NCBI RefSeq assembly: GCF_002443255.2 | Contig: NW_019211460.1 | Span: 32,967,497 to 33,031,496 of the forward strand | DNA: 64,000 bases | Direction: 5' to 3' | From: Varroa destructor | Taxonomy: Eukaryota > Arthropoda > Arachnida > Mesostigmata > Varroidae | Shown here: piece by piece, positions 1 to 17,484 of the stretch | How the letters are laid out: each line of letters begins with the position of its first letter | Numbering within the stretch: the first letter of the stretch is position 1 | Position numbers and translations under genes: made by a program | Notes under the pieces: model-generated | The model's input: only the letters and a program-made list of their open reading frames with translations | The model's database searches: none | What the model was told of the DNA's origin: nothing

Positions 1-1380
1 TGCAACTCATATAAGGCATTATTGTTGTTTGCTATTGTATTTAGCTATTGTAACTGGAGTATTACTAAATGCAACTTCTATAGAACTCGTAAACGAGTCT
101 ATGTCAAACAATAGTTTTGTCTAGTGGACTGAGTCTAAGCAAGCTGGACCCAAAATAAAGAGTATCGAGGTTTTATTTCTATTATTATTGTAGATATTAT
201 TTATTGAAAAAAAGGAATTGAAAAAAATACGAAAAAAACGAAGGATCTTAATAGGACGAATTAATCAAACGATGGTCGCATTTAAACATAGTTAAAAACT
301 AATTAACAACCTCTTGAGATCGTTTCAGATTATATATACATATATATTCTTATACCATAAGGCGTTAAACGAGGTAAGTCCATTGGTAATTCGTTCACGC
401 TACAAATAAGATACGTCGTAGCTATTTCTGCTGTTAATATATGGTCAGTGTTTTTTTCGGCCCACTCGAATACAAGTCGTCGGAAAAATAGGCGTCAGTA
501 ACAACAGGGTAATGACCACCATTCCAGTTTTATCCACAAATGTCTGTAAAAATGTCGCTGGTGTCTGTGTATGCTTTTGTTCTTGCATTATTGTTGCTAT
601 AGAAGTGTGTTTGACCCCGAAGAGGCGCTGAAAACGCTCAAGCCCGTCAATAAATTCTAGATAATGATGCTACTGGCTCTGCTGATGATATTTAAGTCGC
701 ACAAATTTGCCTTTACGTAACCAACTTCGGAACGAACCCTTGCATTTAAAAACGAATTGAGACGCAGCGCTTAAAATATGACAAAGTTATAAAGAACTAA
801 AAACGACGACGACAACGGCGGCGACAACAACAACAATAATAACAACAACAACATCAACAATATCCATTGGACTCATAATAAATAATAAGTGCTTATCTGC
901 AACTTAGGAAACATAAAACGTCCTGAGAACGTGCTGTCGAAGTACTGGGTTCTCTATCTGAAGCCATGCTGTAGCTGAGAAATGCGATAATATATTAATG
1001 AGAATAGCATAGTAAGAATAAATAATCTATCGAATAATATATTATTTGTTTGTATTAGTTTGCTTTACAAAATGACCAGAGTTGGCTGAGTCATTCGGGA
1101 TCAGATCGAGTATGCCAACCGAAAGTAGGTTACTCAAGCATCAGACGGTGCGCTAAAGCATTGTTCAGAGATTATTTCAAAAATTTAAAGGCTTATTTAA
1201 AGAGCTATTATAACTTACATTAGCTTATAAAATGTGTTTAGACAGACAAAATGCCTTCACTTCTGCCGGTATTGATTTTTCAGTATTTTTTACAATTTTG
1301 TTTTCTTAAATTTGTCATTTTGCGCTGACATGACATTGAAATACTAAAAGTAGCTTTATTACACGTGGACTTAACATTAG
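1..1380. other. upstream intronic/flanking sequence, no exon seen
   Basis: AT-rich sequence with stop codons in all frames. The polyamine oxidase exon that follows starts inside the protein, so this stretch is most likely intron. I looked for the missing GxGxxG dinucleotide-binding exon and did not find it on the plus strand. An AAC/ACG-rich microsatellite-like run lies at about 806-866. Confidence 0.5.
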
Positions 1381-4552
<3,172 letters not shown>

Positions 4553-7500
4553 GGTCTAAACCAGTTACAAATGCGATATCTAAAGAGTCCAGTCATTTAA
4601 AATCTTACTGTGCATGTTCTAGCACATGCTTGTATATAACTGTACAGAACGAAGTAGCCGGTACAAGAAGCTGATGAGTCACAATATTACTCCTCGATTT
4701 TTTATGCATTTCAAGGTAATCGGCTATAACAGGATATTTCTTTGTTTACAACGTACTTACTGTGAGCAGGCATTTTCAACTTATTCGTATTAAAAAATAG
4801 GGAAATCAGCGTTACATAAATGGTTAGATATCATGTCTTTCCACTGCATCATATATTATGTATGTGTCTCAAACTGTAGTATAATATTTATTTCCTGCTA
4901 GTTTTTATGAGTATCTAATTGCTTGTCTCTAACACGTTTAGTAGATGTGTTTTTCCTTCTTAGGGCGATTGTATTAAAGTAGAAGTCATTCTGAGAAATT
5001 CAACTAAAAGGAATATCAACCGCAGACCAGATATTATGTATGTGAACTTTTACAAATGGGATGAAGACGCGCAACACATGCAGCCATCCTAAAACCATTG
5101 CCAAACTATTATTATGTAAGCTTGTTGTGGGTACAAAAAACTTGTGTGTTTGAAGTGAGAATGAACGATAATACTTGTTATTATCTTTTAGTAAAAATTT
5201 TTTATTTTATAAAAGCTTAAACCTCGTAGCGTCTATACTACTCAATAAACAGTGATATCTGCAAGACGGTGGAACTCAACTTCGAATATGAATAAATATC
5301 ACAAGTAGGAAGTGTGTGGATATTTATGTTATTTAGCCAATGGCTCTTCTTGGATCCGTTTCGAAAGCGGCTATTCTGGTATAGGTATCGTGCTCGTCCA
5401 CCTTCTGCTATTTTTAGTGGTAGTAGCCTGATCTATTACATTCGGTTCCGTCGAATTGTGTAGCTTGTGTACTAATGTCCACTTGTATTCTAACAGGTAC
5501 AGATAATGCTTAGGCGCATCAGACATTGAAATTATCATGGTGCAATAACCACATCTCGTGTAACAATAACTTTGTGTAAGAAGAAATGATAAACGGCAAT
5601 TATATGCAAGCATAATCGGACATTTATCGCTTCCTTGTTAGTTAGTTCGTTTTTATTTTTTTCCTCCTGTAAATTTGGTAAGCCAGATTATCATTTTTAC
5701 AAAGACATTTCCGTATTATGGTTTCAACCAGAGGCCGAATTTACGGTACCTACGTACTGTGATCACACAAGAGTAACGGCCGTCTTTGAAAATGGTCGCA
5801 CTCCTAGCGTCTTTTTTATTAGGCACACCGCGCACGACGGAATGCGAAGTAATCTGTCGATCATTACAAACAACATTAACAGCTTCACTGTGACGTAAAT
5901 GCCGCTAGACGAAATCATTTATTATGCTTCTTTTTCCGATTTCTAAAAATTGCGTAAATGCCAACATCATTGTCTGAGCAAACTTTAAGTAAAATAGTAT
6001 TCATATTAGGGTTGCCTTAATGTCTATACATGCTAGCCAAAGCTGTAGTGAAATAGTCAACGGGTCTCTGCCAATAGAATGGCGCGAATCAACAGAAACC
6101 AAATCGCTATCGTGTATTTAGCACAAGCGAGTTCCATTGTTCACCATGGTGCCATTTGGCCTATGTCCGTTGCTCTTCAGCTGTCGTTGCGACTAACACT
6201 GTTGTCGTGGTTGTTATCATCGTTGTTGCCACTACGAGTGCCAGCAGCAACAGCATAGCGCAAGGGGATTACACGAACCCAGCTCGTGCAAAGGGGATGA
6301 TACGAGAGACCTTCTCGCCTTTTTTTTGAAGATTAGACTGTACAGTGTGGCGATATAATATGCAAGCAACCGAGAGAGCCATTGCAGTGATACACACAGT
6401 CAGGGAGGAATCCAGCTAGGGTAACCGAATTACATTTTGCTTGCTGGGAAAGAAAACATGGCTAGATCAACGCAGCCAGATTAAGTGAACGAAGAGAAAG
6501 AGTACATCGTTCAGAAAAGGCGTCTGACAGGCCCAGACATAGTCATTTTACTGTCTTCTAATCGTCTGCACCGGGGCAGCTAACATGGCCCATTAGCCAG
6601 GCTTAGCGAACCGGTAGCTTTTGTCATCTGAAAACAACAAAAGAAGGAACAAATCGCCAAGTCGACACGGAATGCCAGCTTATCTATAAAGATCAATCAA
6701 ACGTAGACTAATCTCTTGCTGATCAGCATTTTTCGCAATGAACTGATGGACGCCAGATAAAGACCATAGTTCACAAGATATTGACCAGAATAATTCGAAT
6801 GAGGCATGCCAACTACAATACAACAATACAATGATGTCAAGTAAAGTAACACCACAAGAATATTAACAACATTTATAGTTTAACAGCATCTATAACAATA
6901 CCAAAAGTATTACGATAATTTGTATACAGTTTGGTAAGACATTACGTATTTTCCCCTGTGGTAGCTTATTACGTTTGTGTGTAGGTGTGTGTATATATGT
7001 TAAGTGGCGTTAAAATAGAATACGTTGTTCTTTCTCAAGTATCATCCAAACAGGCAATTAAGATATTACTAATAAAAGCCAGTAAGACAGACGCAGAAAA
7101 ATACTGAAGAAAACATGTGAAAGAATGTGTCTGACGATGGCTTGACCATGCCGTTAGAGCCCGCGCAAATTTTAAGTGAAAGCAAAAAAATAGTTATTAA
7201 AAAAGGTATTTAGATCTAGTAAATAGATGAGATCTAATTAGGGATCTAATTATAGCGAAAAATTTAATTTATCTGTTCTGTCTGTCCACCCACTGTTGAT
7301 CTACTTTAGCGATTGCCTTTTCTAGTTCAACATTAACTTACGAAGAAGGAGTCTATAATCAATATGCGCATACTTGCACGAAAGAGTAGTTTAAGTAATC
7401 TAATTGAACGAGATAATTACCAGGTGTCTGGCTAGAAAAGAAAGTATAAAAATGTAGATTGTGTTTCCAGTGAAGGAAAGACACAAAATAGAAATAAAAG

Positions 7501-9867
7501 AAATAAAGAAATTCATAGTGAATGTACGAATAGACCCAGCGGCGCAGCATCTATTTTCTGGCGAAAATGATGGCCTCAGGGGGCTCTTTTTAAGAGTAAA
7601 AGTTGTTTCAAGAGTGGATAATTGTAAATGGTTGGACAGTTCAACTTTGTTTACACAACAGCAGTTGAAAAATAAAGTAAATAAATGAAAAAATAACTAA
7701 ATGTTATTTTTATACATTGTTTTTTCACTGCGTGCTGGCTTTACTAGGGTAGAGATGAATAAGCGTGTTCGGTAATACTATGCACGTGCTACGTTTTCCT
7801 TAAGGTTTACGTAAGTCGTTCCACTTGCGCCTAGATACATCCATGAAAGGCTGTTTACTGAACGTGTGATTATTGTATGCGTATTTTAAAAGTATCGTTT
7901 TCTAAATGCAACTGCATATCATATGAAAATAAATGAATATGTCCAAGGTTTTCTACAATTCTATTATATTTGGCGAGAGTTTGTCACGTAGAAAGCAGAA
8001 TATTGCAAGATTCGTGTTTTATATATGCATATTACGCATATATATACGCGCAAGATAGATATATATATATGTATAATATATGTGTTATAACAAATGTTTT
8101 CAAGTTTTGACCAACAGTGTGCACATTGCCAAAAAAGGTATTTCTAGGTAGATATGTTTAAAGTCACGTACATCAAATATTAGAGTCATTCGTTGACGTC
8201 ATTCGAAAACAGACTTGCCAGTAACAGATGTGCTAAGATTGGTGGAGTGTGTTTATTCAAACCTATAAGACGTCTCGAGGATTAGTAGAATTTATAAAAA
8301 AAAAAAAGCCATAGTTTGTAATTTTATTATAAAAGCATAACTGCTGCCTAGGTCCATAAAATGGGTTGTGCTTTATACAATCGATGTACGTTGTCGGAAA
8401 AAATGGTGGTTGTGTTGCAAGACAGACACGTGAGTAGACATCAAATTGCCAAGGAACTAACATTTATTACCAAACAGTTTCAAACGATTTAAAAAAAGCT
8501 CTGTGCAATAGGAAGCTTGACGTTTGGGTGCCGTCTATGTTTTCATATAGCGAAACCCTAGAAAAACATAACAAGATCGAGCGATTTATAAAGCGGTTGA
8601 TCACTGGTGGCGAAAAATAGATCATATACAACAATAGTGTGTAAGTGAAGAAAAAATTAAACAGTGTTTCCGCAATCTGTAATACAGCACCCTGCACTGA
8701 CAGAAAGCGATCCTATGTATTTGATGTAACTGGAAAGGAATTAGTTGCGGTGTGGCAAAACAATAGATTCGGACCCCTTCTGTCGACAATTAGCAAAATT
8801 ACAAGAAGCCATCGAAAAAAATTAACTAATTGAAACTAGTGATTAGGAAAGGCGTTGGCTTTCACTATCATTGTTCCAGACGAAATACACTCTCAGCTAC
8901 CCGGTGAAAATTGAGAGAACTTGGATCATCAATTAAAATATAAAAAATATTTAATAAGCAATGGTCAATACTTTTTGGACAACTTAATACCCAATCGACG
9001 GGTTAATCGTTAGTTGCTAGCAAGCGAATCTCGCTAGCACTGCAAATTTGATGACAGAGATCATTGATATATATATATATATATATATTTACGGTAATGG
9101 CAAACACTGTCTAACGCAATATTAGATGTAAAATCTTCAGCATTTAAGAAAATGACAAAGTAAAGACCAATGAACTCCTTAAAAGTCCGTATTACGTTTT
9201 GTCATAGACCAATGTTGTCGCAAAGCCTAAATTTTTGCCGCCAGCAATAGTGTCCGACTATCTGTTAGAAGCCTAGATCTATGTAATGACGATCTGAGGT
9301 AATCAAAAACAACAAAGATGAACAAATGTTTACATGAGTACCATTAATATGTAGTACTTTATTATACATCCCTATATATATATGTTTGAATAATATATAT
9401 ATAATTTGATTCCATACTATATTACTATTACCACTTATATACATATATGTATTACTCATTAAAGATTATATTCATAACCTATTTTACATAAAGATAATAG
9501 TAACCATCATCATCATATCACCATAAAAACTATGATAATATCTGTAATATATATATATATACTAATTAACTGCGTTATCGGGAACCTAATGCCATTAATG
9601 AAATAGATGAATTCCTCAACTACTCCGTTATTTCCCTGGTCTGCAGAAAAGTAACTGCATACCACAATGAAGAGAATAGATTAGTGCATTTACTCATCCG
9701 ATTCTGCCTATACTTATGAAAAGCAAAATTCCAAAAAAAGTTCCAACGGCTATGTAAAGCTAATGTTTTGTTCCTATTTCTTCTTTGTACAAACGTCAAC
9801 TAGCTATATCTGGTGAACTGCATACAACGCATAATGGGAATGATGAATTGTACAAGTGAGCCAATGC
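4553..9867. other. intergenic region between polyamine oxidase and NELF-C/D
   Basis: No recognisable gene. It includes the 3' UTR of the upstream oxidase (length unknown; an AATAAA lies at 5243-5248) and, at the right end, the 3' UTR of the minus-strand NELF-C/D gene. Scattered ORFs of 60-90 codons (for example 5635-5898) match nothing I know. AT repeats occur near 8040-8085, 9066-9088 and 9545-9561. Confidence 0.5.
9066..9088. repeat. (AT)n microsatellite
   Basis: Simple alternating AT run in the intergenic stretch downstream of NELF-C/D. Confidence 0.9.
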
Positions 9868-12058
9868 TTAGAATGAGTCTCTTCCATGAGCGCCCTGAAC
9901 TTTAGCGGCATGCTGGATAAACTGCGCCACAAGGTCGGGACCTTCTTGCATCGAAGGTAAATCACCTGTAATTTCCTTGTTCTGCACCAATGGCAGAAAG
10001 TTAACGACAAATTCAGCTGTATATGGTGGACCAATAACATCGAGTAACTCAGTAACAAAATATCGAATTAGCGAGATGTCTGTGTCTTGCCGTTGGTATC
10101 TAGCCGTAATATACCGTAATACGGGAAGTACGCACCCGCGGCATACCAGATGAATCATACGATCGAGTAACATTTTTCGAATTTCGATCAAAACCAACAC
10201 GTCCAGCTCGGCATCAAACGGCTTTTCAAACAAGTCACTGTAGAGCCGTAGTAGACGGTCATGCAGAGTGGGTTGACAAATAGCTACCTCATCCAACAAC
10301 GCAAAATGCATAGGGACGTGTTCCGTGTTTAGTTTAAAATAGGAGGCCTCATTGACGACATACCGAGCCCAGTGGATCGCAGCCAATGCCATAACAGGTA
10401 ACTGGACGCAGTCGTAAAGCGTAGCCAGGTCGCAGATCTTAGGCTCTGCACAAATCGAGCACATCTGTTCTATGGACTCCTGCGTTCTCGACAACTCGTC
10501 TTTGTTGAGAACGGGCGCTCGGCGAGGGCCTTTTTTTGTCGTCTGCTCAAACACGCTAGCGGCATATGCCAGCAAAAAGATGTATTTTGGCTTGTGGTCT
10601 GGATTGATTCGTGAGCCTGGCTTGAACAATGTATCAAGTAAAAGTTCCAACAGCGTTGGCTCACGTATCAAATCCACAGGTGGTGGATCATTTGATTTAT
10701 AGAGATTGTACAGTATCGTTACGTCGGCTGGATTTAAAGCATTTTTACTCAACATTGCCGCCATCGCTTGGCACGCTTTAGGGTGCTTCTTGAGGGCGCC
10801 GCTTAGTGTCATTGCAATAGGTGTGGTGTCGCGCGTTGGTCGACTGCGTTTCCGAATCTCGTGAGCGAGCCGTTTGGCCGACGCGCCTCCTCTAGACATA
10901 CCTTCAAGGCTTAGTGCATGTAGTAGGCACTGAGCATACAGATAGGTGTGTTCCCCATGGCCGATCAGCTTTGCCAGCTCGTTTAATCGATCTTCATCTG
11001 GGGGCTTCTCAAGACAGCCACTTAGCGCTGTTCTCAAGACCCTTGAAAACACCTCGAGCTGTTGAGAAGCTGTAGAGATTGATGTGATCTCAGCCTGGAA
11101 ACCAGCGTCCGATATGAGTTTGATAGTGAAATTAAGCATAAGACAGTCCGGATATTCTTCGGCCAGCCTATATATTAGCTTGCGCCATGCGGGGTGATCA
11201 ATCATCTGTGCTAGCCATGCTGGAGTTTCACCCTCGCCGCCAAAGATAGCAGCGTCTGCCTTAGATGGCTCAAAGTGACGCACCAACATATTTTCTAACT
11301 GTGACTCGACCAGTGATTGTACCTGAAATTAGAAAAGCGCAGTCAATACAGTTATTAAGATGCAGATCATTTGTAGAGACATCTATCTCTCTAATGTTGT
11401 TGATAAACGATGAACACTAAATATAATTAGCGCATACTTATTACACTATGGAAGATAAAATAACCTCATTATATGCAGGTTAGCAAGTCAAAGTCAGATT
11501 GTATTATATGTTTCATATTTCGTTACTTCAGCGCTGTAATCACCCCAGAATGTTTTATTCGTTTACAATGTATAGTTACAATATATTCACCAATCTATTT
11601 GGTGCGACAATGTATACATCAAATTAATTAGAATTTTAATTAATGAAAAATTAATTTTTAATTAACTAAAAATACACCAGGAAAGCAAATTTCTCGAAGA
11701 GGCCTAGGGAGTACAAATGGTGCTCTTGGAAATGCACAAGCTTGTCATCTCCTCTATGAGTCAAACGGTGCTACAGATCCGCTTGACATGACTTGCTTCG
11801 ATTATGTGTTTACACACTTGATTGATTTCCATCCCGGACATAATAAGCCACTCCGCCAAAAGGTTGGCTGTCTGCGCTACGGCATGATAGTTGCCGATAA
11901 GCATCTCAACAGCGCGTTCGGGATCGCCTCCAGCTTGAAGGAAATCTTTGAGGGTACTGAATATTGACGGTTCCATGATCGAATCCCGGGCGCCTAAACG
12001 GGCCTCGATCTCTTCGGTGGACGACCTCGATGGAGAGACCATCGTGGCCGTGGCACGC
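9868..12058 (-). CDS. NELFCD: negative elongation factor C/D (TH1)
   Basis: Subunit of NELF, which pairs with NELF-A and holds RNA polymerase II in promoter-proximal pausing. Two coding exons are clear: 12058-11818, with ATG at 12042, and 11322-9868. The junction is phase 0 (EINQ then VQSLVESQLENM), with donor GTGTGT and acceptor TTTCAG. From the ATG the product is 559 residues, against 590 in human. Diagnostic stretches include RDSIMEPSIFSTLK, NYHAVAQTANLLAEWLI, CLMLNFTIKLISDAGFQ, GEHTYLYAQ, MLSKNALNPADVTILY, DTDISLIRYFVTELLDVI and PPYTAEFV. A good acceptor (TTTCTTTCAAAACAG) sits just before 12058, so at least one more 5' exon exists. It may be untranslated, or it may carry the acidic N-terminus seen in other species. 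A donor-like ATGA/GTAAGT lies near 12257 on this strand. The large second exon has no intron. Confidence 0.95.
11323..11817 (-). other. NELFCD intron, AT-rich
   Basis: Intron between the two NELFCD exons. It contains a run made almost entirely of TTAATT-type units at about 11622-11668. Nothing else is seen. Confidence 0.8.
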
Positions 12059-14859
12059 CTGTTTTGAAAGAAAACAAATAAAGTCGCATACTATGTAATT
12101 TTTTATCTCTTTATTTAAAAAAAACACAATTTTTTTGCTCGTGACTTTACATTACTATTAATTACATTTGACAATACAAATGGAACCGTATGCGCAGAAC
12201 AACAAATCCGATTTTTTCGTTGTAAAGTCCCCAAAACTGCTGCTAAAAAAACTTACTCATCGTTTCAGTCCACATGCATTGAAGTAATTAATAATCAACA
12301 CACATTTCACTACTTTGTCAAACGATACAGGGAAATGACAATCAAAATATATAGGACAGGTAACCTATTGTAGTTGTCTGAAGCCGCAGAACTGTTGAGC
12401 TCAAAAAAATGTAAGTAAGTGCGATCAGTGCACAGATTAACGGATTGTCAAAGATTACTGCTGGCTCATTTGAAGCACTGCTGAACGGTAGCGTCAGCTG
12501 TGAAAATAGAAATTAAAATAAAATAGCAACAAGCAACCTTCGAGCTTGTAAGACAGAGGGTCGAGCGGCTCTTTCATTGCTAATCCTCAATCTGCCAGTC
12601 GTTTTGTGCTTCTGAGGGAAAGTAACTCTATTGCCCCAGATCGACTTGACTGTAAAAGATCAAATCAGACAACCAACTATCGACAGCGCCCTAAGAAAGG
12701 CGATACATGGACGCAGCGATCTAACATTTGAAATTTGCTCCATTAACTTTTTTAGTGTGTGGCGTCCCTTAAAGAAATACCTAATGGTAATTGGAATAAC
12801 AAAATGTAATGAAAATAACGTCGTTAAAAAGAAATTCGACTAGCACATTAAACGTGTGCGATTTTCAGAGGTTTCGAGGTCTTTGTAACCAGCTTCCCAT
12901 GATATTTCCATACAATCAAACTACTAACTAACTCCCGAATGCTCACAAGAAAATAAGTAATTGTACGTTGTCCTTTATCGCTGTCATGTCTAATTGTTAT
13001 TCGAACAGTGGGGGGCGTACAATGGCTGGCATATGTTTTATGTATTTCTTTGCCAGTTTTCACAAAGGTTTGCGGTTGACTCTTAGATCCGTAAGAAGCT
13101 GATAAAATTTATTTATTTTATCTAGCCTTCTCCAATTACGTACCTTGTCCGTGTACAGAACGTATACTATCTAAAATGCCAAACTTTGTCACAAGCACAT
13201 TAATTGTATGAGGCCGCGTATTACAGGGCTCGGATTTACGGCCAAAACAACTGTTCGGTGTATCGGCACAACGAGAAAATTTAGCAAATGTCTGGTATTT
13301 CGTTGCAAAATACCAATTCGCTTTGGGCGGAAAGCGATACTAGTCGCTCAGCTGGGCCCAGGTGCAGTCTTGTGTGATGGCTATAAATGGCCAAACCTAA
13401 CATGCTTTCGTATTAGCATTAAATATACGGAGCTTGTTAAACATGAGTTCAGTTAAGCCTAACAAATGACTGCTGAGCAAGGACTGTTGTTGTATTATTT
13501 GGTATGAGCTCAATTGTTGCCGTGAGCTTCAACTGTTTAGTCCAATACAAGTAATAACCAATACCCCCCCCCCCCCCCCCATCAGACTAAGAATTATATA
13601 ATTCGACTCGAACATTAGTGCAGAACACACGGACCACCACAACGGCGGTTAAGTGAATAGTTTGGACTTCATATTTTAATTGTCAAAAATGAGCATACTC
13701 CAAGTTTCACAGTTTTAACATATCAAACTTTGCGCTAAAATAGGTATTATTTCAGTTTTCTCAACACGAACTTCGGGAAAGTCTGAGTGGTATGATAATT
13801 TCGCTACATATTGTTTACTAATAATAGAATTTCAAACAAGAAATACAAACGCAAGCATGAGCGGCCTACTGCGGGGAAAAACAATTTAGATGTTGCTCAT
13901 CTCATCATGATATATCTCTCGCTTAAACGATGAAAACCCATTGTTACCCCTTCAGAAATTCATGCACGGCGCTGAGTAATGATTACGGCTATATCGTTTG
14001 GGCAACATTGTTTTATTATTGACAAGTATCTGCACAGGATTAGGTAGTATGATAATACATGAATTTCAAATTTTCCATACTTTCTGCTATTTGAACGGTC
14101 GAAACTAGAATTTTTTTTCATAAAAGGATGTGAAAGATAAGCGCGACAATTTATTATAACTATAACACACGTGTCGCGTAGAAGTTCATGTTTGCATAGT
14201 GCAGCATCAGCTACCGACTTACTCGCAATCTGCCGTTTGAATTTCAAAACTATATATATCTAAAAATGTGTGATGAGCCCTGAGACACGTTCTCACCGTC
14301 TGACGCTATTGTTAAGTGTTGCAGGCGTACTAAGCCTGAATTAGGTTAATTGAACTTAAGCCGTGGCTAGTTATCAAGGCCGATCAAGGATGTCAGCGGC
14401 TTTTCTTGCCACAAGCTCAAATAAAGATTCACTGGGATAGTGAACTTCAGCTGGCTCACAGTCTCCAACTAATTGCAATATGATCAACGATTCTTTTCCC
14501 GCGAGAGTGAATAGCTAGGAAAAGGATTTCGACGTTGACCTACTATTGCATTTCATATAACTGCGAGAACTGAATTACCTGTAGGGTACATATAAAAAAA
14601 GGAAATATGACGTTGTAAAAAAATGAAGTCAGCCGATGAATGGTAACTGTGTGAACTACTATGACAAATATACGTGTACAAAATTAAGGCGCAGTCCTGG
14701 TAATCGAACGTGCAGTGTAACCCAGGGCTTTCTTTGCACACTGATGAAACTGCTAAGCTGTGAGAAAAACTAGCAACCAAAAATTTCAGAACCTCAGCAC
14801 GGGATTAAACTATCTTACTCTTGCAAGTCCAGCGTAGCATCCTGTCGTCACATCGACGT
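12059..14859. other. region upstream of NELFCD, no gene recognised
   Basis: Holds the likely promoter and first exon of NELFCD on the minus strand. ORFs at 12631-12843, 13208-13456 and 13960-14247 match no family I recognise. A 17-base poly-C run lies at 13564-13580. Confidence 0.45.
13564..13580 (+). repeat. poly-C homopolymer
   Basis: Seventeen consecutive C residues, unusual in this AT-rich sequence and prone to length errors in sequencing. Confidence 0.9.
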
Positions 14860-15036
14860 TCATCTTAGCATTACATTAATTTGAGGTGGTGTGATACGGG
14901 ATACACGCAACATACCAAGAAGAGGGTATTGAGCAAAAAGGATCGTCAGGTTATCAGAAGTATTAAAACATTGTACTTCAATCATTACATATGTATCGAT
15001 AAATTCATAACGTTTGCCAATATGTGATGCCCGACA

Positions 15037-15261
15037 TGGAGAGAAGTACTGTTGTTTTTTTAATTTAAAAATCTTGGCTAAGAATTGTTGCCTCTGACAG
15101 TTCAGATTCTCAAGCTTTTGCTTTTTAAGGAATTTCACCTCGCCGTTCGTAGTCTCTAGCAACTTCATCCAGGGTGTATGACTTGTGTAAACTAGTGAGC
15201 TCTCATACTCGAGAATAACAGGCGGTGTTCCTGGAATAAACGGCCACGCATTCCAGTTGAC
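15037..15261 (-). pseudogene. diverged copy of LTA4H exon 9 (relic or isolated duplicated exon)
   Basis: On the minus strand an acceptor-like TTCTGTTAG is followed by a frame beginning VNWNAWPFIPGTPPVILEY. The intact LTA4H exon 9 at 18142-18366 begins [19 protein letters not shown] right after its own acceptor. Similarity continues to the FLAKIF/FFAKLL region, at very roughly 40% identity with one small gap. The frame stays open to 14860, but the donor aligned with the intact exon is gone and the end of the exon is unlike the parent. I found no copy of the other nine exons nearby. The piece probably comes from a partial tandem duplication. It is called a pseudogene because the partner exons and the donor are missing; expression as an alternative exon is not excluded. 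Confidence 0.75.
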
Positions 15262-17383
15262 CTAACAGAATCAAGGATAATTTCTGTACTGCTCCGGTTG
15301 CTATAATGGATCGTCGAAGCCTTGAAGTAATAGTTTAACCGATTAGTACGATATTCTACCTAAAATAATGTAGTGGCCTCAACAAGTATTTACATCTCGA
15401 TATTTGTTGAGCGTAGTTTTCATTTGAGTGTCAAAAACATAATCCTCCTAAAACAAATAACCCTTTACTATGGTCTGTAGTATTCATTTCGTCGAAGGTC
15501 TCTTTTTTGTCCGCGAAACAGCAATCGGAACTGGACGGTGTGAAGAGATTTGTACTTAAAATGCTTGATACAAGCTAGAAAATAATTTATTGGCTTCATT
15601 AGAGGACGTAAAGCTAAGGTGCCAAATGTTTGAAATCATTGGTAAAATATAAACCATCTTGGCATATCGGATGAATATTAGTAATAAGGGATAAATGGTT
15701 ATATATATATATAATAAAAAAAATAATTTAATATTAATAAAATTAATTAAATAGAAAAACAACTGGCAATTTCGAAGTAGACCTTAGTTATTTGGTCCAT
15801 GTGGTGTGTTAATGGATTGATAGCAGCAAAGAAACAAAGCTGCTGGGTCGTTCATTTCAGTCGGGTAACCAATAACTAAAACATAATTATAGAAGAACTT
15901 ACCAAAAAGTAACGGGGTAAATGACACAGGGTGAAAGAATGACTAGGGGAATAAAATGTGACTTATAACGGAATAGTTGCTACAGGTTAATACAATTAAT
16001 ACCACAAATATTCAGAAGAACTGTAAGCGGACGGCGGTAGAAGTATTGGTTCGTGATGGAGCCATAGTTTATGTTAATTTAAGTGTAACATCAACAATAC
16101 GGTTGGGTAAAACTGCTGTAACATTCTAATGGAAGAATGCTATATGCGGGACAGGGTAACTGCAACAGTATGTATTACTAGGTGATTGGCTGAATCAGGT
16201 CAATAGGATTACTGTAACGGATTAGCTGCAACCAAATGGAATTGGTGCTAAGCATTTTAGGACGATTGCTTTAACGATATGGCTCAAACCCCGCGTTATT
16301 AAAGGCATTTTTTATTGTCATATGGGTTTGAGGTGCCTATTGTGAGATGCACATGTGCACATACAATATATGTATATAATAACAACGATTCTACGGGTAA
16401 GGTCCGCGCACCTTATTACTTTCATAATAGCCCGTAAAGGGACTTCCAGAGCCGGAAATTGTCAGGCACTCCAGTCACTCAAGGGTCAAGCGAATAAGGA
16501 AAACCTTAAAATTTGAAACAGCCCTGAAACAACGTTTAATGGCAATACCACACGAAAGGACTCGAAATGTTTATTAGGTTTAAAAGCAAGCATAGGCAAC
16601 TTTGCTTCATGCTGTGAACAGATCAGCTGAGGCAATATTGTGTATCATCAAGTACTGAACTTCAAACACAAAAATACTAATTTCAGCAGTTGAAACTAAA
16701 TCTTGACAGAAACTTATAAACTAGTAATTAGCTTAGTTTTGTTTATGGTGTATATGCGATCAGGTTAAATATTTTGATAATTTCAGTAAATAATAATAAT
16801 TTCTTGGATTTATGTTACCTGCCTTGAAGATTGAAGACCTCTTAGTTAAATTCACACTACTACTACTTTCCTAATCATATCACATGCTGTAGTAGTGTCT
16901 ATTTCAGTTTAACGTGAAACCGATTAAATTGCTTTAGTAAATAAAAACTTATGCAAGAAACTGGTTTTGTCAACGATTGACCTATTCATGAATTTCAACG
17001 ACCACTAAAACACCTTTTAAGGTACGAAATTCTAGTAGGATATTTAAAATCTTAGATTAAGATAAAGTAATTGTTTTTCAATCAGCGATTCGTTGATGTC
17101 ATTAAATTCTTTTTAGCAATTTAAATTTTGAAAAACGCAACTACTTTTTCTATTAAACGAATATTCATTTAATTATCTGTAACAATTACACTTAATCAAA
17201 TAGACTATACAGACGTATGTGAATAAATATACAAGTACCGTGCGTTCGCTTTCTATAGATATAGCTATTTGTTCTTACCTAAATTCAATGTATATCGATT
17301 TCAATGTACCCGATTGAACAGTTCAACATGGCCCTGAAATAATTAGTAGAAAAAGATCTTTTATCGTAGCCTTTGTTAAAATG
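15262..17383. other. intergenic, no gene recognised
   Basis: AT-rich sequence between the relic exon and the 3' end of LTA4H. I looked on the minus strand for further LTA4H-like exons (VPYEKG, RFRWLRL, DDWK) and saw none. Confidence 0.5.
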
Positions 17384-17389
17384 TTTATT
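17384..17389 (-). promoter_or_regulatory. candidate polyadenylation signal of LTA4H
   Basis: AATAAA on the minus strand about 155 nt after the LTA4H stop codon, a usual distance for a short 3' UTR. Confidence 0.5.
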
Positions 17390-17484
17390 GATCAAAACAT
17401 TTAGCACTACTTATCATAACTGACCTCTCTCAGCACCCTTTCCTCCGCACTAGACACACGGAGAGAACCAATTTTGAATTGTTT

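Noticed and set aside
5635..5898. Plus-strand ORF of 87 codons downstream of polyamine oxidase
   Set aside because: No family resemblance and no linked exons; treated as chance.
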